Positions 21,141-30,508 are shown, numbered from the stretch's first letter. The stretch: 64,000 nucleotides of DNA from Methylobacterium terrae (GCF_003173755.1 NZ_CP029553.1:1141001-1205000); one strand, 5' to 3'. Made by a program: numbers and translations. The notes: generated from the letters alone by a model not told the origin.

Positions 21141-21746
21141 GTGACGGCTCGTTGTCTCCTCAGCCTCGCCGTGGCGCTGGCGGCGCTCGCATCCCCCGTG
21201 CGGGCCCAGACCGCCGCGCCGCAGGACGACGGCAACCCCCTCATCAACATCTTCAAGTACGGCGGCACCACCAAGCCGCCGGAGGCGCCGCCGAACCTCG
21301 ACGACGTCTACTGCCCGCTCATCGACATCACCGAGGGCGGCTCCTCGCTGCAGACCATGGCGGGCGGCGCGGTGCGGACGCAGATCCGCCTCGGCCAGAT
21401 CAGCCGCGCGTGCCGGCCGTCGCCGGACGGCAGCACGGTGGTGACCGTCGGCGTGCAGGGCGTGGTCCTGCTCGGGCCCGGCGGCGCCCCCGGTCGCTTC
21501 GCCGCCCCGGTCACCGTCACGGTGAAGAACGGCACGCAGGTCATCGCCCGGCGCTCCCACCAGGGCGTGGCGACGATTTCCCCGGGCCAGGCCAGCGGCA
21601 CCTTCACGGTGGTGGAGGAGGGCTTCACCGTGCCGGCCGCCCTGGCGAAGGACTTCGAGATCGAGGTCGGCCTCGGCGCCGCGTCGAAGCCCGCGCGGGC
21701 ACCCCGGCGCAAGCCCGCCGCCGCCGCGCCGCCGGCCGACGGTTGA
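21141..21746 (+). CDS. Secreted hypothetical protein with Pro/Ala-rich tail
   Basis: About 201 residues. Signal peptide TARCLLSLAVALAALASPVRAQ, a central domain with YCPLIDITEGGSSLQTMAG and repeated beta strands (VTVGVQGVVLLGPGG, VTVTVKNGTQVIARRS), then a basic Ala/Pro tail. No named family recognised; the Cys-containing segment resembles periplasmic lipoprotein-like proteins of Rhizobiales. GTG at 21141 is preceded by GGGAGAGGACC, the best ribosome-binding site; ATG at 21120, overlapping the upstream stop, is the alternative. Confidence 0.65.
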   Translation: MTARCLLSLAVALAALASPVRAQTAAPQDDGNPLINIFKYGGTTKPPEAPPNLDDVYCPLIDITEGGSSLQTMAGGAVRTQIRLGQISRACRPSPDGSTVVTVGVQGVVLLGPGGAPGRFAAPVTVTVKNGTQVIARRSHQGVATISPGQASGTFTVVEEGFTVPAALAKDFEIEVGLGAASKPARAPRRKPAAAAPPADG

Positions 21747-23734
21747 CCGCGCGGTCGGCGCCGGCGGCCTGCCGCATCATACCCTGCGCGGACGATCCGG
21801 ACTTCACCCGCGAGCTGATCCCCGGGCGGCCCACGGCCGGGCGCTGGCTCGCCCTCGATTACGCCCTCGACCGCTTCGCCGACCCGGTGCGGCCGCTGCT
21901 GCGCTTCGCGCGGGCCGACGGCGCCCACGAGGACGCGCTGCTGCCGGGCCCGGTGCTCGGGCGCGCCGCCTGGCTCGGGCCGGTGCCGCCCGGCACCGAG
22001 CACATCCTCCTCGCCGCCCCCGCGCAGGGCTTCCGGATCGAGGCCGCGCGGCTCCTCTCCCGCACGGCCGTGCTCGCCCTCTGCGCCCGCCGGCGCCCGG
22101 ACAAGCTGCCGGTGGCGCTCTACCAGTGGCTGCGCCGCGACGCGCGCCGCCTGCGCAACACCCTGCGCATCGCCGCGGGCGTGCGGCCGCTCGCGCACTA
22201 CGCCGCCTGGAAGGCGGAGCGCGCGCGGCCCTTCGAACCCGCCCTCGACCGGGTGCCGGCCGGGCCGCTGCCGCGCCTCGGCCTGATCCTGGAGGCGGCG
22301 CCCGGGGAGGCGGAGGCGGTGCGTCGCAGCCTCGCGGCTCTTCTGGCCCAGACCCACCGCGACTGGCGCCTGTCCCTGCGCTGGCAGGGGCCGGCGCCCG
22401 CCGGGCTCCCCGCCGATCCGCGGATCTCCGCCGGCGCCTCGCCGGACGGGATCGCGGTCGGCCATCTGCGCCCCGGCGACGTGCTGGCGCCGGACGCGCT
22501 GACCCACCTCGCCGCCGCCTTCGCGGGGGCCGAGCCGGCCGAGCTGGCCTATGCCGACAGCGAGACCGACACGGCCGAGGGCCTGCGCCCGAGCCTCAAG
22601 CCGGGCTGGAGTCCCGACCTCGCCCTGACGACCCTCTATCCCGGACGGCCGCTCCTCGTCGCGGCGGACCTCGCCGCCCGGGTCGGCTGGGAGCCGGGGC
22701 AGGGCGCCCGGGCGCTCCTGCTCGCCGCGACCCTGGCGGGTCCGGCGCGGGTGCGCCGCATTCCCCGCATCCTCTGCCGCACGGTTCCCGACGCGCCGGA
22801 TCCCGACGGTCACGCCGCCGCGCTCGAGGCGGCCCTGCGCCGGGCGGGCGGACCCGCCGCGCCGGTGCGGACGGGCGATGCGCTCGACCTCGACTGGCCG
22901 CTGCCCGGGCCGGCGCCCCTGGTCTCGATCGTCATCCCGACCCGCGACCGGCCGGACCTGCTGCGCGTCGCGGTCCGGGGCGTCCTGCACGACACCGCCT
23001 ATCCGGCGCTGGAACTCGTCATCGTCGACAACGGCTCCACCGATCCGGCGGTCGCCGACCTCTACGCCGAGTGGGAATCCGATCCCCGCGTGCGCCGCCT
23101 CGACCGGCCCGGCCCGTTCAACTTCTCGCGCCTCGTCAACGACGGAGCGGCGGCGAGCCGCGGCGCGGTCCTGGTGCTCCTCAACAACGACGTCGAGGTG
23201 CTGCATCCCGACTGGCTCGCCGCGATGGTGCGCCAGGCCCTGCGGCCGGAGGTCGGCGCCGTCGGGGCCAAGCTCCTGTTCGGCAACGGCCGGATCCAGC
23301 ATGCCGGCGTCGTGGTCGGGCTCGGCGGCCGGGCCGGGCACATCCTGCGCAACCGCCCGGCCGACGCCCCGGGCCATCTCGGCCGGCTCACCGTGGCCCA
23401 CGAGGTCGCGGGCGTCACCGCCGCCTGCCTGGCGGTGGCGCGGGAGAAGTTCGAGGCGGTCGGCGGCCTCGACGCCGAGGCGTTCCCGGTCGACTTCAAC
23501 GACATCGACCTCTGCCTGCGTCTCGGCGCCCGGGGCTGGAAGGCGGTCTGGACCCCGCGGGCGGTGCTCGCCCATCACGAATCGGTCAGCCGCGGCCCGA
23601 GCGTCGGACCGGCGCGGATCCGGTTCGACGCGGAAGGAGACCGCTTCGCCGCGCGCTGGCGGGCGATGATCCGGGACGACCCCTATTATCACCCGGCCTT
23701 CTCGGTCACGACCTTCGGGGAGGAGCTGGAATGA
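21743..23734 (+). CDS. Family 2 glycosyltransferase, large two-module type (A)
   Basis: 663 residues. The C-terminal GT2 (GT-A) domain begins at LVSIVIPTRDRPDLLRVAVR (near residue 395), with VIVDNGST, the LLNNDVEVLHPDWL metal/donor region and DFNDIDLCLRLG. The N-terminal part has a degenerate GT2-like segment (LAYADSETD and SLKPGWSPDLALTTLYPG). No start ATG exists; TTG at 21743 overlaps the upstream stop (TTGA), consistent with translational coupling. Followed by a paralogous gene whose ATG overlaps this stop (ATGA). Likely assembles a surface polysaccharide or glycan; sugar and acceptor unknown. Confidence 0.85.
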   Translation: MTARSAPAACRIIPCADDPDFTRELIPGRPTAGRWLALDYALDRFADPVRPLLRFARADGAHEDALLPGPVLGRAAWLGPVPPGTEHILLAAPAQGFRIEAARLLSRTAVLALCARRRPDKLPVALYQWLRRDARRLRNTLRIAAGVRPLAHYAAWKAERARPFEPALDRVPAGPLPRLGLILEAAPGEAEAVRRSLAALLAQTHRDWRLSLRWQGPAPAGLPADPRISAGASPDGIAVGHLRPGDVLAPDALTHLAAAFAGAEPAELAYADSETDTAEGLRPSLKPGWSPDLALTTLYPGRPLLVAADLAARVGWEPGQGARALLLAATLAGPARVRRIPRILCRTVPDAPDPDGHAAALEAALRRAGGPAAPVRTGDALDLDWPLPGPAPLVSIVIPTRDRPDLLRVAVRGVLHDTAYPALELVIVDNGSTDPAVADLYAEWESDPRVRRLDRPGPFNFSRLVNDGAAASRGAVLVLLNNDVEVLHPDWLAAMVRQALRPEVGAVGAKLLFGNGRIQHAGVVVGLGGRAGHILRNRPADAPGHLGRLTVAHEVAGVTAACLAVAREKFEAVGGLDAEAFPVDFNDIDLCLRLGARGWKAVWTPRAVLAHHESVSRGPSVGPARIRFDAEGDRFAARWRAMIRDDPYYHPAFSVTTFGEELE

Positions 23735-25350
23735 GGCTCCCGCCTCACCCGGCCCTCGATCCCTTGCGCTTCACGGACGGACAGCCCGGTCCCGTCCGGC
23801 GCTGGCTCCTGCGCCTGCTCCTCGCGGCCCGGCGCCCGGGCGAGGCCTGGGCGGTCCTGCGCGCGGCGCTCGCCGGCAAGCGGGTGCGGGCGCGCGACCG
23901 GGCCGCGATCCTCTGGGGCGCCCGCCACGCGCTTGCGGTGCCGCCGCTCCCAGGGGGCGAGCCGGAGACGGTTGCCAGCCTTCGCGTCGCCGCGCCTGCC
24001 GCGATCGTGGCGGAGGGACTGGGATCCGTCGCCATCGTGGTGCTGACCGCGCCCGGTCACGGATTGCTGCCCGGGGCGCCCACCGCCATCGCGGAGGCTT
24101 TCGCGGCCGATCCCGACCTCGGTGCCCTCTACGGCGACGCCGTCGTGCTCGGGCCGGGGGCGAGGCCGTGGCTGCCGGTGCTGCGCCCGGCCTTCGACCC
24201 CGACTACCTGCTCGCCGCCGACTATGTCGGTCCGGTGGTCGCGGTTCGCCGGGCGGTGCTCGACCGGCTCGGGCTCGATCCGTCCCTGCCCGGCGCCGAA
24301 ATCCCGGACCTGCTCCTGCGGCTCGCGGCGGAGGGCAGACGGGTCCGGCACCTGCCCCGTCCGCTCTCGACCTGGGCGCCACTCGAGGCCGCGCCGCCCG
24401 AGGACGGGGTGCGGTCGCGCGCGCTCCTCGCCGCGCGCCACCGCGGCGGCCCGGGCCGGGTCGAGGCGGCGGGCGGCATCCTCGCCCTACGCCGCGACCT
24501 CGCCGACCCGCCGCTCGCGACGCTAATCATCCCGACCCGCGACCGGGTCGAGCTCCTGCGCGCCTGCATCGAGAGCCTGCGCGCCCACACCGACTGGCCG
24601 TCCCTCGAGATCGTCGTCTGCGACAACGACAGCCGCCATCCGCGCACGCTGGCCTATTTCCAGCACCTCGCCCGCGAGGGCGTGCGGGTGCTGCCCTGCC
24701 CCGGCCCGTTCGACTTCGCGGCGATGAACAACCGGGCCGCCGCCGAGGCGGGCGGCGGGCTCCTGGTCTTCGTCAACAACGACGTGGTGGCGTTTCGCGA
24801 CGACTGGTTGCGCCGGATGGCCGAGGAAGCCCTGCGGCCGGAGGTCGGCGCGGTGGGCGCGAAGCTCCTCGACGGGCGTGGGCGGATCCAGCACGGCGGC
24901 ATCGTGCTCGGCACCGGTGGTCTCGTCACCCATGCCCACCGCCACTTTCCCGGCACGGCGCCCGGCTACCTCGCCCGCCTGCGGGCGACGCACCGGGTCT
25001 CCGCCGTCACGGCGGCCTGCCTCGCCGTCGAGGCGCGCAAGTTCCGGGCGGTCGGCGGCTTCGACGCGCAAGCCTTCGCGGTCGACTTCAACGACGTCGA
25101 CCTCTGCCTGCGGCTGGAGGCCGCCGGCCACCGCACCCTGATGGTGCCCGGCGCGGCCCTGCACCACCACGAGGCGGCGAGCCGGCGCTGGACCCCGGAG
25201 GCGCGCGAGCGCCACGAGGGCGAGGTGGCGCGCTTGCGGGCGCGGTGGGGGAAGAGGCTCGACGCCGATCCCTGGTACCACCCCGGCTTCGACCCGCGGG
25301 CGGGGACCTACACGCGATTGCGGGCGTGGGAGGGCGCGGCGCCGCGCTGA
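23731..25350 (+). CDS. Family 2 glycosyltransferase, large two-module type (B)
   Basis: 539 residues, paralogue of the preceding gene. The C-terminal GT2 domain starts at LATLIIPTRDRVELLRACIE, with IVVCDNDSRH, LLVFVNNDVVAFRDDWL and DFNDVDLCLRLEAAGH. The N-terminal half retains a GT2 remnant (LGALYGDAVV and RPAFDPDYLLAADYVGP) but lacks its own nucleotide-sugar site. The ATG overlaps the previous stop by 4 bp, so both enzymes are made together and probably act on one glycan. Ends near a hairpin between convergent genes. Confidence 0.88.
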   Translation: MRLPPHPALDPLRFTDGQPGPVRRWLLRLLLAARRPGEAWAVLRAALAGKRVRARDRAAILWGARHALAVPPLPGGEPETVASLRVAAPAAIVAEGLGSVAIVVLTAPGHGLLPGAPTAIAEAFAADPDLGALYGDAVVLGPGARPWLPVLRPAFDPDYLLAADYVGPVVAVRRAVLDRLGLDPSLPGAEIPDLLLRLAAEGRRVRHLPRPLSTWAPLEAAPPEDGVRSRALLAARHRGGPGRVEAAGGILALRRDLADPPLATLIIPTRDRVELLRACIESLRAHTDWPSLEIVVCDNDSRHPRTLAYFQHLAREGVRVLPCPGPFDFAAMNNRAAAEAGGGLLVFVNNDVVAFRDDWLRRMAEEALRPEVGAVGAKLLDGRGRIQHGGIVLGTGGLVTHAHRHFPGTAPGYLARLRATHRVSAVTAACLAVEARKFRAVGGFDAQAFAVDFNDVDLCLRLEAAGHRTLMVPGAALHHHEAASRRWTPEARERHEGEVARLRARWGKRLDADPWYHPGFDPRAGTYTRLRAWEGAAPR

Positions 25351-25397
25351 ACCCCGGCTCGCCCGCCGAACCCACGACCGGCGTGGCGGAATGAGAA

Positions 25398-25427
25398 CGG
25401 GGCCGCCTCCCCCCGGAAACGGCCCCG
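25398..25427. terminator. Hairpin between convergent glycosyltransferase gene and purC
   Basis: CGGGGCCG (25398-25405) pairs with CGGCCCCG (25420-25427) around a 14-nt loop. It lies between the two converging stops and lacks a clear T-run. Confidence 0.55.
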
Positions 25428-25465
25428 CCCTCATCGCATCCCGATCCGGCGCGAGCCGGAGCGCG

Positions 25466-26260
25466 TCACTGCACGAGCCGCGGCCCGCCGGTCTGCACCT
25501 TCTCGTTCTCGCCCAGGATGCCGAGGCGGCGGGCCACCTCGGAATAGGCCTCGATCAGGCCGCCGAGATCCTTGCGGAAGCGGTCCTTGTCGAGCTTGTC
25601 CTGGCTCTTGATGTCCCACAGGCGGCAGGAATCCGGGGAGATCTCGTCGGCGACGACGATGCGCATCATGTCGCCCTCCCAGAGCCGGCCGGTCTCCATC
25701 TTGAAGTCGACGAGGCGGATGCCGACGCCGAGGAAGAGGCCGGACATGAAGTCGTTGACCCGGATGGCCAGCGCCATGATGTCGTCGATCTCCTGCGGCG
25801 TGGCCCAGCCGAAGGCGGTGATGTGCTCCTCCGACACCATCGGGTCGTTGAGCTGGTCGTTCTTGTAGTAGAACTCGATGATCGAGCGCGGGAGCTGCGT
25901 GCCCTCCTCCAGGCCCAGCCGCGTCGCCAGCGAACCGGCCGCCACGTTGCGCACCACCACCTCGAGCGGGATGATCTCGACCTCGCGGATCAGCTGCTCG
26001 CGCATGTTGAGCCGGCGGATGAAGTGCGTCGGCACGCCGATGTCGTTGAGGTGCTGGAAGACGAACTCGGAGATCCGGTTGTTCAGCACGCCCTTGCCGT
26101 CGATCACCTCGTGCTTCTTGGCGTTGAAGGCGGTCGCGTCATCCTTGAAGTGCTGGATGAGCGTGCCGGGCTCGGGACCCTCGTAGAGGACCTTCGCCTT
26201 GCCCTCGTAGATGCGACGGCGGCGATTCATAGGCGTGTACCGTGGTTTGAGGAAGTCCAT
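25466..26260 (-). CDS. purC: Phosphoribosylaminoimidazole-succinocarboxamide synthase (SAICAR synthetase)
   Basis: Purine biosynthesis step joining CAIR and aspartate with ATP in the cytoplasm. 264 residues from ATG 26260; the canonical start [24 protein letters not shown] follows. Family motifs: [31 protein letters not shown] and the aspartate/ATP-site [15 protein letters not shown] at 26260 has AGGAG 10 bases upstream; ATG at 26230 (MNRRRR) gives the more usual 254 residues and is the alternative. It stands alone: neighbours are convergent downstream and divergent upstream, not the purSQL set often seen. Confidence 0.95.
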   Translation of the reverse strand: MDFLKPRYTPMNRRRRIYEGKAKVLYEGPEPGTLIQHFKDDATAFNAKKHEVIDGKGVLNNRISEFVFQHLNDIGVPTHFIRRLNMREQLIREVEIIPLEVVVRNVAAGSLATRLGLEEGTQLPRSIIEFYYKNDQLNDPMVSEEHITAFGWATPQEIDDIMALAIRVNDFMSGLFLGVGIRLVDFKMETGRLWEGDMMRIVVADEISPDSCRLWDIKSQDKLDKDRFRKDLGGLIEAYSEVARRLGILGENEKVQTGGPRLVQ

Positions 26261-26617
26261 GGGGCCGAGGCTCCTGACGACGTGTGGGACCCGCGGCGCG
26301 GCGACCTCTGAGGAGAAGGTCGGGCCGAGGGACGCGTCGATCCGGGGCGTCCCGGCGGCCAGGGGCAAATTACCCGAACCGCGAAGGCAGCACAACGCGT
26401 TAGCCGGAACGCCCGGGATGGGCCCGGCCGCCGCTGCGGTGAGTTGCGGTCGTTGGTCGCGCCGATATGCGCATGGGTCGGCCGCGATGCAAGCGTGGCG
26501 GGAAGGGGCGGCATGTCGCGGGCGCGCGGGCGGCGCCTCGACGGCGGCCTCGCGCCTGACCTAAGCTCGCGCGAGCGCGAGCCGCGGTCGAACGCGCGGC
26601 GCAGCCGGGAGGACGAA

Positions 26618-27400
26618 ATGGCGGAACGGGGTGGAGCGGTGGCCGCGCTGGCGGCGCGATTCCGCGAGGGCAAGCCGCTGATCACGGCCTGGTGCGGCAT
26701 TCCCGAGCCCGCGGTCGCGGGGCTGCTCGCGGCGGAAGGCTTCGACGCCGTCACCCTCGACATGCAGCACGGCGCCCACGACTTCGACAGCATCAGCCGC
26801 ACCATCGCCCTCGTGGCGGCCCGCGGCAAGCCGACCCTGGCGCGGGTGCCGGTCGGCGGCTTCTCGACGGTGTCGCGCCTGTTCGATGCCGGGGTCTCGG
26901 GCGTGATCGCCCCGATGGTCAACACGGTGGAGGACGCGCGCCGCTTCGCGGGCCTCGCCAAGTATCCGCCGCTCGGCGAGCGCAGCTGGGGCCCGGCCCC
27001 GGCGCTCGCCCTCTCGGGCCTGTCCCCCGACACCTACCTGAAGGAGGCCAACGGCGTCTGCCAGACGCTGGCGATGATCGAGACCCGCGAGGCGCTCGCC
27101 GCCCTCGACGACATCCTGGCGGTGGACGGGATCGACGGCATCTTCATCGGCCCTTCCGACCTCTCGATCGCGCTGTCGAACGGGGCCGGCCTCGACCCCG
27201 ACGGCGCGGCGGTGCGCGACGCCCTCAAGCACGCCATGAGCCGCACCCGCTCGGCGGGCAAGCGCATCGGCATCTACTCCCTGTCGGGCCCGCGCACCCG
27301 CGAGCTGATCGGGGAGGGCTTCGACCTCATCGCGCTCTCGGGCGATTCGGCCCTGCTGCGGGCCGGCGCCGCGGCGGCGCTCAAGGAGGCGCGGGGCTAG
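26618..27400 (+). CDS. HpcH/HpaI aldolase family protein
   Basis: 260-residue class II (metal-dependent) pyruvate aldolase. Signatures: VTLDMQHGAHDFDSI, the catalytic-Arg strand LARVPVGG, VSGVIAPMVNTVEDARRF, LAMIETREAL (metal-ligand Glu) and GIFIGPSDLSIALS (Asp ligand). Such enzymes cleave 2-keto-3-deoxy or 4-hydroxy-2-oxo acids to pyruvate plus an aldehyde. The substrate cannot be told from context because no catabolic operon adjoins. ATG at 26618 has GGGAGGA upstream. Stop overlaps the convergent carboxylesterase stop by 4 bp. Confidence 0.88.
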   Translation: MAERGGAVAALAARFREGKPLITAWCGIPEPAVAGLLAAEGFDAVTLDMQHGAHDFDSISRTIALVAARGKPTLARVPVGGFSTVSRLFDAGVSGVIAPMVNTVEDARRFAGLAKYPPLGERSWGPAPALALSGLSPDTYLKEANGVCQTLAMIETREALAALDDILAVDGIDGIFIGPSDLSIALSNGAGLDPDGAAVRDALKHAMSRTRSAGKRIGIYSLSGPRTRELIGEGFDLIALSGDSALLRAGAAAALKEARG

Positions 27401-28077
27401 CCCCGCAGCTTCGCCTGGGCGAAGCCGGCGGCCAGGAACCGACCGCCATGGTGCAGGGCGCCGTCGTCGATGCCGTGGCCGATCCCGGCGGAGAGGTGCC
27501 ACTCCGCCGGAACGTCGGCCGCCGCCAGCGCCTCGGCCGAGAGGAACAGCGCGTCGACCGGGATCACCTCGTCCTGGTCGCCATGGGCCAGCAGGACCGG
27601 CGGTGCTGCCCGGACCTGCGGCTTCAGGCTCTCGGGTCCCCGGCCCTCCTCCATCACCAGCATGCCGGACAGGCCGACCACCGCCGCCACGGGGGCGGAC
27701 CGGCGCAGGGCGACGTGCAGGGCCATCATGCAGCCCTGGCTGAACCCGACGAGGGCGAGCTGGTGATCCGCGAGACCGTGCGCCTCGAGCTCGGCATCGA
27801 GGAAGGCATCCAGCGTCGGACCGGCCCGGTTCACGCCGCGCCAGCGCTCGTGCGGGTCGCGGAAGGTGAGGGAGAACCATTGCCGGCCGAAGCCCTGGAT
27901 GCAGGGCTCGGGCGCGTGCGGCGCCACGAAGGCGGCATCGGGCAGGAGCGGCTGCCACTCCTGCGCGAGGTCGATCAGGTCGCTGCCGTCGGCACCGAAG
28001 CCGTGCAGCAGGACGACGAGCTGGCGCGCTCTTGCACCCGAGCGGGGCATCAGGCGCGGGCCGGTGAGGATCGGCAT
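27397..28077 (-). CDS. Alpha/beta hydrolase, phospholipase/carboxylesterase family
   Basis: 226 residues, typical of the small YpfH/carboxylesterase-2 group. Oxyanion-hole region LVVLLHGFGADGSDLIDLA; nucleophile Ser113 in VGFSQGCMMALHV; acid Asp in LLAHGDQDEVIPV; His in GIGHGIDD. No signal peptide, hence cytoplasmic. It probably hydrolyses short acyl esters or lysophospholipids. Stop overlaps the aldolase stop by 4 bp, with no room for a terminator. Confidence 0.88.
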   Translation of the reverse strand: MPILTGPRLMPRSGARARQLVVLLHGFGADGSDLIDLAQEWQPLLPDAAFVAPHAPEPCIQGFGRQWFSLTFRDPHERWRGVNRAGPTLDAFLDAELEAHGLADHQLALVGFSQGCMMALHVALRRSAPVAAVVGLSGMLVMEEGRGPESLKPQVRAAPPVLLAHGDQDEVIPVDALFLSAEALAAADVPAEWHLSAGIGHGIDDGALHHGGRFLAAGFAQAKLRG

Positions 28078-28117
28078 CGGGTCGGGCTCCGTACGGTTTG
28101 GGAGGGCGTCGCGCGGC

Positions 28118-28819
28118 TCACGTCGATACGGGCGCGCCGTCGCGCGCCTTGGCGACCCGGTAATAGGCCCACAGCACCTTGGCGGCGACCCCGCGCCAGG
28201 GCCGCCAGCTCTCGGCCCGCGCCGTCAGGGCGGCGGCGCTCGGACGCACCTCCAGCCCGTCGGCGAGGCGCGCCGCCTCCTGGAGCGCGAGGTCGCCGGC
28301 CGGGAAGGCGTCCGGGTGGCCGAGGCAGAACAGCAGGTAGACGTCGGCGGTCCAGGGCCCGATGCCGTGCACGGCCACCATCCGGCGATGGGCTTCGTCC
28401 GCCGGCAGGGCGTGCAGGGTGTCGAGGGGCAGCGAGCCATCGATCACCGCCTGCGCCGCCGCCCGCAAGGTGCGGATCTTCGGTGCCGACAGGCCGGCCT
28501 CGCGCAAAGCCTCGTCCGGTGCCGCGGCGAGGGCGGCGGCGGTGAGGTCCGGCAGGCGGGCGGTGAGCCGGGCCCAGATCGCCGCGGCGCTGGCGGTCGA
28601 GATCTGCTGCGACACCACGATGCCGGCCAGCCCCTCGAAGCCGGGCGCGCGCTTGCGCAGGATCGGCGTCGCGCCCTCGGCCACCAGCCGCGCCATCACC
28701 GGATCGCGCGCCGCCAGGGCCAGGGTGCCGTCGCGCAAGGCCGCCTCGGAATCGAGCAGCGGGCCGGTGACGCCGGCATCCGGCGGGCCTATGGCGGGAG
28801 AAACCCTTCGCGTCCGCAT
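28118..28819 (-). CDS. DNA-3-methyladenine glycosylase II (AlkA-like, HhH-GPD)
   Basis: 233-residue base-excision repair glycosylase. The HhH-GPD core includes FEGLAGIVVSQQISTASAAAIWARL, the helix-hairpin-helix VHGIGPWTADVYLLF and the catalytic Asp in FPAGDLALQEA. It lacks the N-terminal AlkA fold of E. coli and matches the shorter MAG-type enzymes. The ATG at 28819 is only 6 bp from the start of divergent gluQRS, leaving the promoters to overlap each coding region; a start further in is possible. Confidence 0.88.
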   Translation of the reverse strand: MRTRRVSPAIGPPDAGVTGPLLDSEAALRDGTLALAARDPVMARLVAEGATPILRKRAPGFEGLAGIVVSQQISTASAAAIWARLTARLPDLTAAALAAAPDEALREAGLSAPKIRTLRAAAQAVIDGSLPLDTLHALPADEAHRRMVAVHGIGPWTADVYLLFCLGHPDAFPAGDLALQEAARLADGLEVRPSAAALTARAESWRPWRGVAAKVLWAYYRVAKARDGAPVST

Positions 28820-28825
28820 CCTGCC

Positions 28826-29647
28826 GTGCCGTCTCCCCGCCTGCGCTTCGCCCCGAGCCCGAACGGGCGCCTGCATCTCGGCCACGCCTACTCGGCCCTC
28901 CTCAACGCAGATGTCGCCCGGGCGCTGCAGGGCGAGCTGCTGCTGCGCATCGAGGACATCGATCCCGCGCGCTGCCGGCCCGAGCTGGCCGACGCGTTGG
29001 TCGCCGATCTCGCCTGGCTGGGGCTGACCTTCCCGGAGCCGGTCTGGCGCCAGTCGGCCCGGATGTCCACCTACCGCGCCGCCCTCGACGATCTTCGGCG
29101 GCGCGGCCTGATCTATCCCTGCACCTGCACCCGCCGGCAGATCCAGGCGGCGGCCGGCGAGGCACGCGACCCGGACGGGGCGCCGCTCTATCCCGGCACC
29201 TGCCGCGGCCGGTCCGTGCCGGAGGAGCCCCATGCCTGGCGCCTCGACATGGCGCGCGCGCTCTCCGCCTGCCCCGGGCCGTTCGCCTACACGGCCTTCG
29301 CGCCGGGTGAGCCCGACGCGGTTCGCGCCGCCGATCCGGCCCGCTGGGGCGACGCGGTGCTCGGCCGCAAGGACGTGCCGACGAGCTACCACCTCGCCGT
29401 CGTCCTCGACGATGCCGCACAAGGAATCACCCACGTCATCCGCGGCCAGGACCTCGAAGCCGCCACCGACCTCCACGTCCTGCTCCAGCGCCTGCTCGGC
29501 CTGCCGACCCCGCGCTACCACCACCACGGGCTGATCCGCGATGCGGGCGGCGACAAGCTGTCGAAGAGCCTGCGGTCGGAGGCGCTGGCGGCGCTGCGCG
29601 AGCGGGGGGTGAGCGCCGGGGAGGTGCGGACGCGGCTGGGCTTCTAG
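28826..29647 (+). CDS. gluQ: Glutamyl-Q tRNA(Asp) synthetase
   Basis: 273 residues, the length of a GluRS catalytic core without an anticodon-binding domain, as in GluQRS, which glutamylates queuosine in tRNA-Asp. Class I signatures: RFAPSPNGRLHLGHAYSAL (HIGH box) and DKLSKSLRSEAL (KMSKS box). The zinc-site Cys cluster YPCTCTRRQ with a later YPGTCRG is present. No ATG is available; GTG at 28826 begins directly before the fold. Divergent from the alkA-like gene with a 6-bp gap. Confidence 0.92.
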   Translation: MPSPRLRFAPSPNGRLHLGHAYSALLNADVARALQGELLLRIEDIDPARCRPELADALVADLAWLGLTFPEPVWRQSARMSTYRAALDDLRRRGLIYPCTCTRRQIQAAAGEARDPDGAPLYPGTCRGRSVPEEPHAWRLDMARALSACPGPFAYTAFAPGEPDAVRAADPARWGDAVLGRKDVPTSYHLAVVLDDAAQGITHVIRGQDLEAATDLHVLLQRLLGLPTPRYHHHGLIRDAGGDKLSKSLRSEALAALRERGVSAGEVRTRLGF

Positions 29648-29839
29648 CGCCGAGCCGCACCAGGAGGGAGCGCCGGTCTCGTCCGGCGACGGGTGGACGC
29701 GACAACCCCGGGGGAGGGAGATCCGCCTCGCCTCCAGCCGTCCGCGCGTGTTGCGCCAGCGACGGGGAAAGACCGGCTCGGCACACTTGCAACCCCGCAC
29801 CCCGCATACGATCCTGCCGTGAAAACGGGAGGTCGTCCC

Positions 29840-30508
29840 ATGTCGCTCAGCTTCGGAATCCTCGTCTTCCCGCAGGTCCAGCAGCTCGACCTCACCGGAC
29901 CCTACGAGGTCTTCGCCTCGGTGCCGGACAGCGCCGTCCACCTGATCTGGAAGGACGGCGAGCCGGTGCGCTCCGCGACCGGGATCTCGTTCACGCCGAC
30001 GGCGACCTTCGCGACCTGTCCGCCCCTCGACGTGCTCTGCATCCCCGGGGGTGCGGGCGTGAACGCGCTCCTCGAGGACGAGGAGACCCTGGACTTCGTC
30101 CGGACGCGCGCGGCCGGAACCCGCTACCTCACCTCGGTCTGCACCGGGGCGCTGGTGCTCGGCGCGGCCGGGCTCCTGAAGGGCCGGCGGGCGACGACGC
30201 ACTGGTACGCGCACGACTTCCTCTCCCGCTTCGGCGCCGAGCCGGTACAGGGGAGGGTGGTGCGCGACGGCAACCTGATCACCGCCGGCGGCGTGACCTC
30301 GGGCATCGATTTCGGCCTCGCCGTCGTCGCCGAACTCCTCGGCCGCGAGGAAGCGGAGACGGTGCAGCTCGCCCTCGAATACGCGCCCGCGCCGCCCTTC
30401 GAATCCGGCACGCCGGCCGAGGCGCCGGCGGCGGTGCTGGAGCGGGCGAAGAAGCGCCTCGCCGGCTCGCGGGCGGCGCGGGAGGCCATCATCGGCCGGA
30501 TCACCTGA
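29840..30508 (+). CDS. inhA: Isocyanide (isonitrile) hydratase-like DJ-1/PfpI protein
   Basis: 222-residue DJ-1 superfamily protein, GATase1-like fold, cytoplasmic. The nucleophile elbow is LTSVCTGALVLGAAGLL with Cys101 and Thr102, and Asp17 lies in VQQLDLTGPYEVF. These residues and their numbering match those I recall for Pseudomonas isocyanide hydratase, which adds water to R-NC to give N-formamides. It lacks the C-terminal AraC helix-turn-helix of related regulators. ATG at 29840 has GGGAGG upstream. Ends without an obvious terminator before the liv operon. Confidence 0.82.
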   Translation: MSLSFGILVFPQVQQLDLTGPYEVFASVPDSAVHLIWKDGEPVRSATGISFTPTATFATCPPLDVLCIPGGAGVNALLEDEETLDFVRTRAAGTRYLTSVCTGALVLGAAGLLKGRRATTHWYAHDFLSRFGAEPVQGRVVRDGNLITAGGVTSGIDFGLAVVAELLGREEAETVQLALEYAPAPPFESGTPAEAPAAVLERAKKRLAGSRAAREAIIGRIT

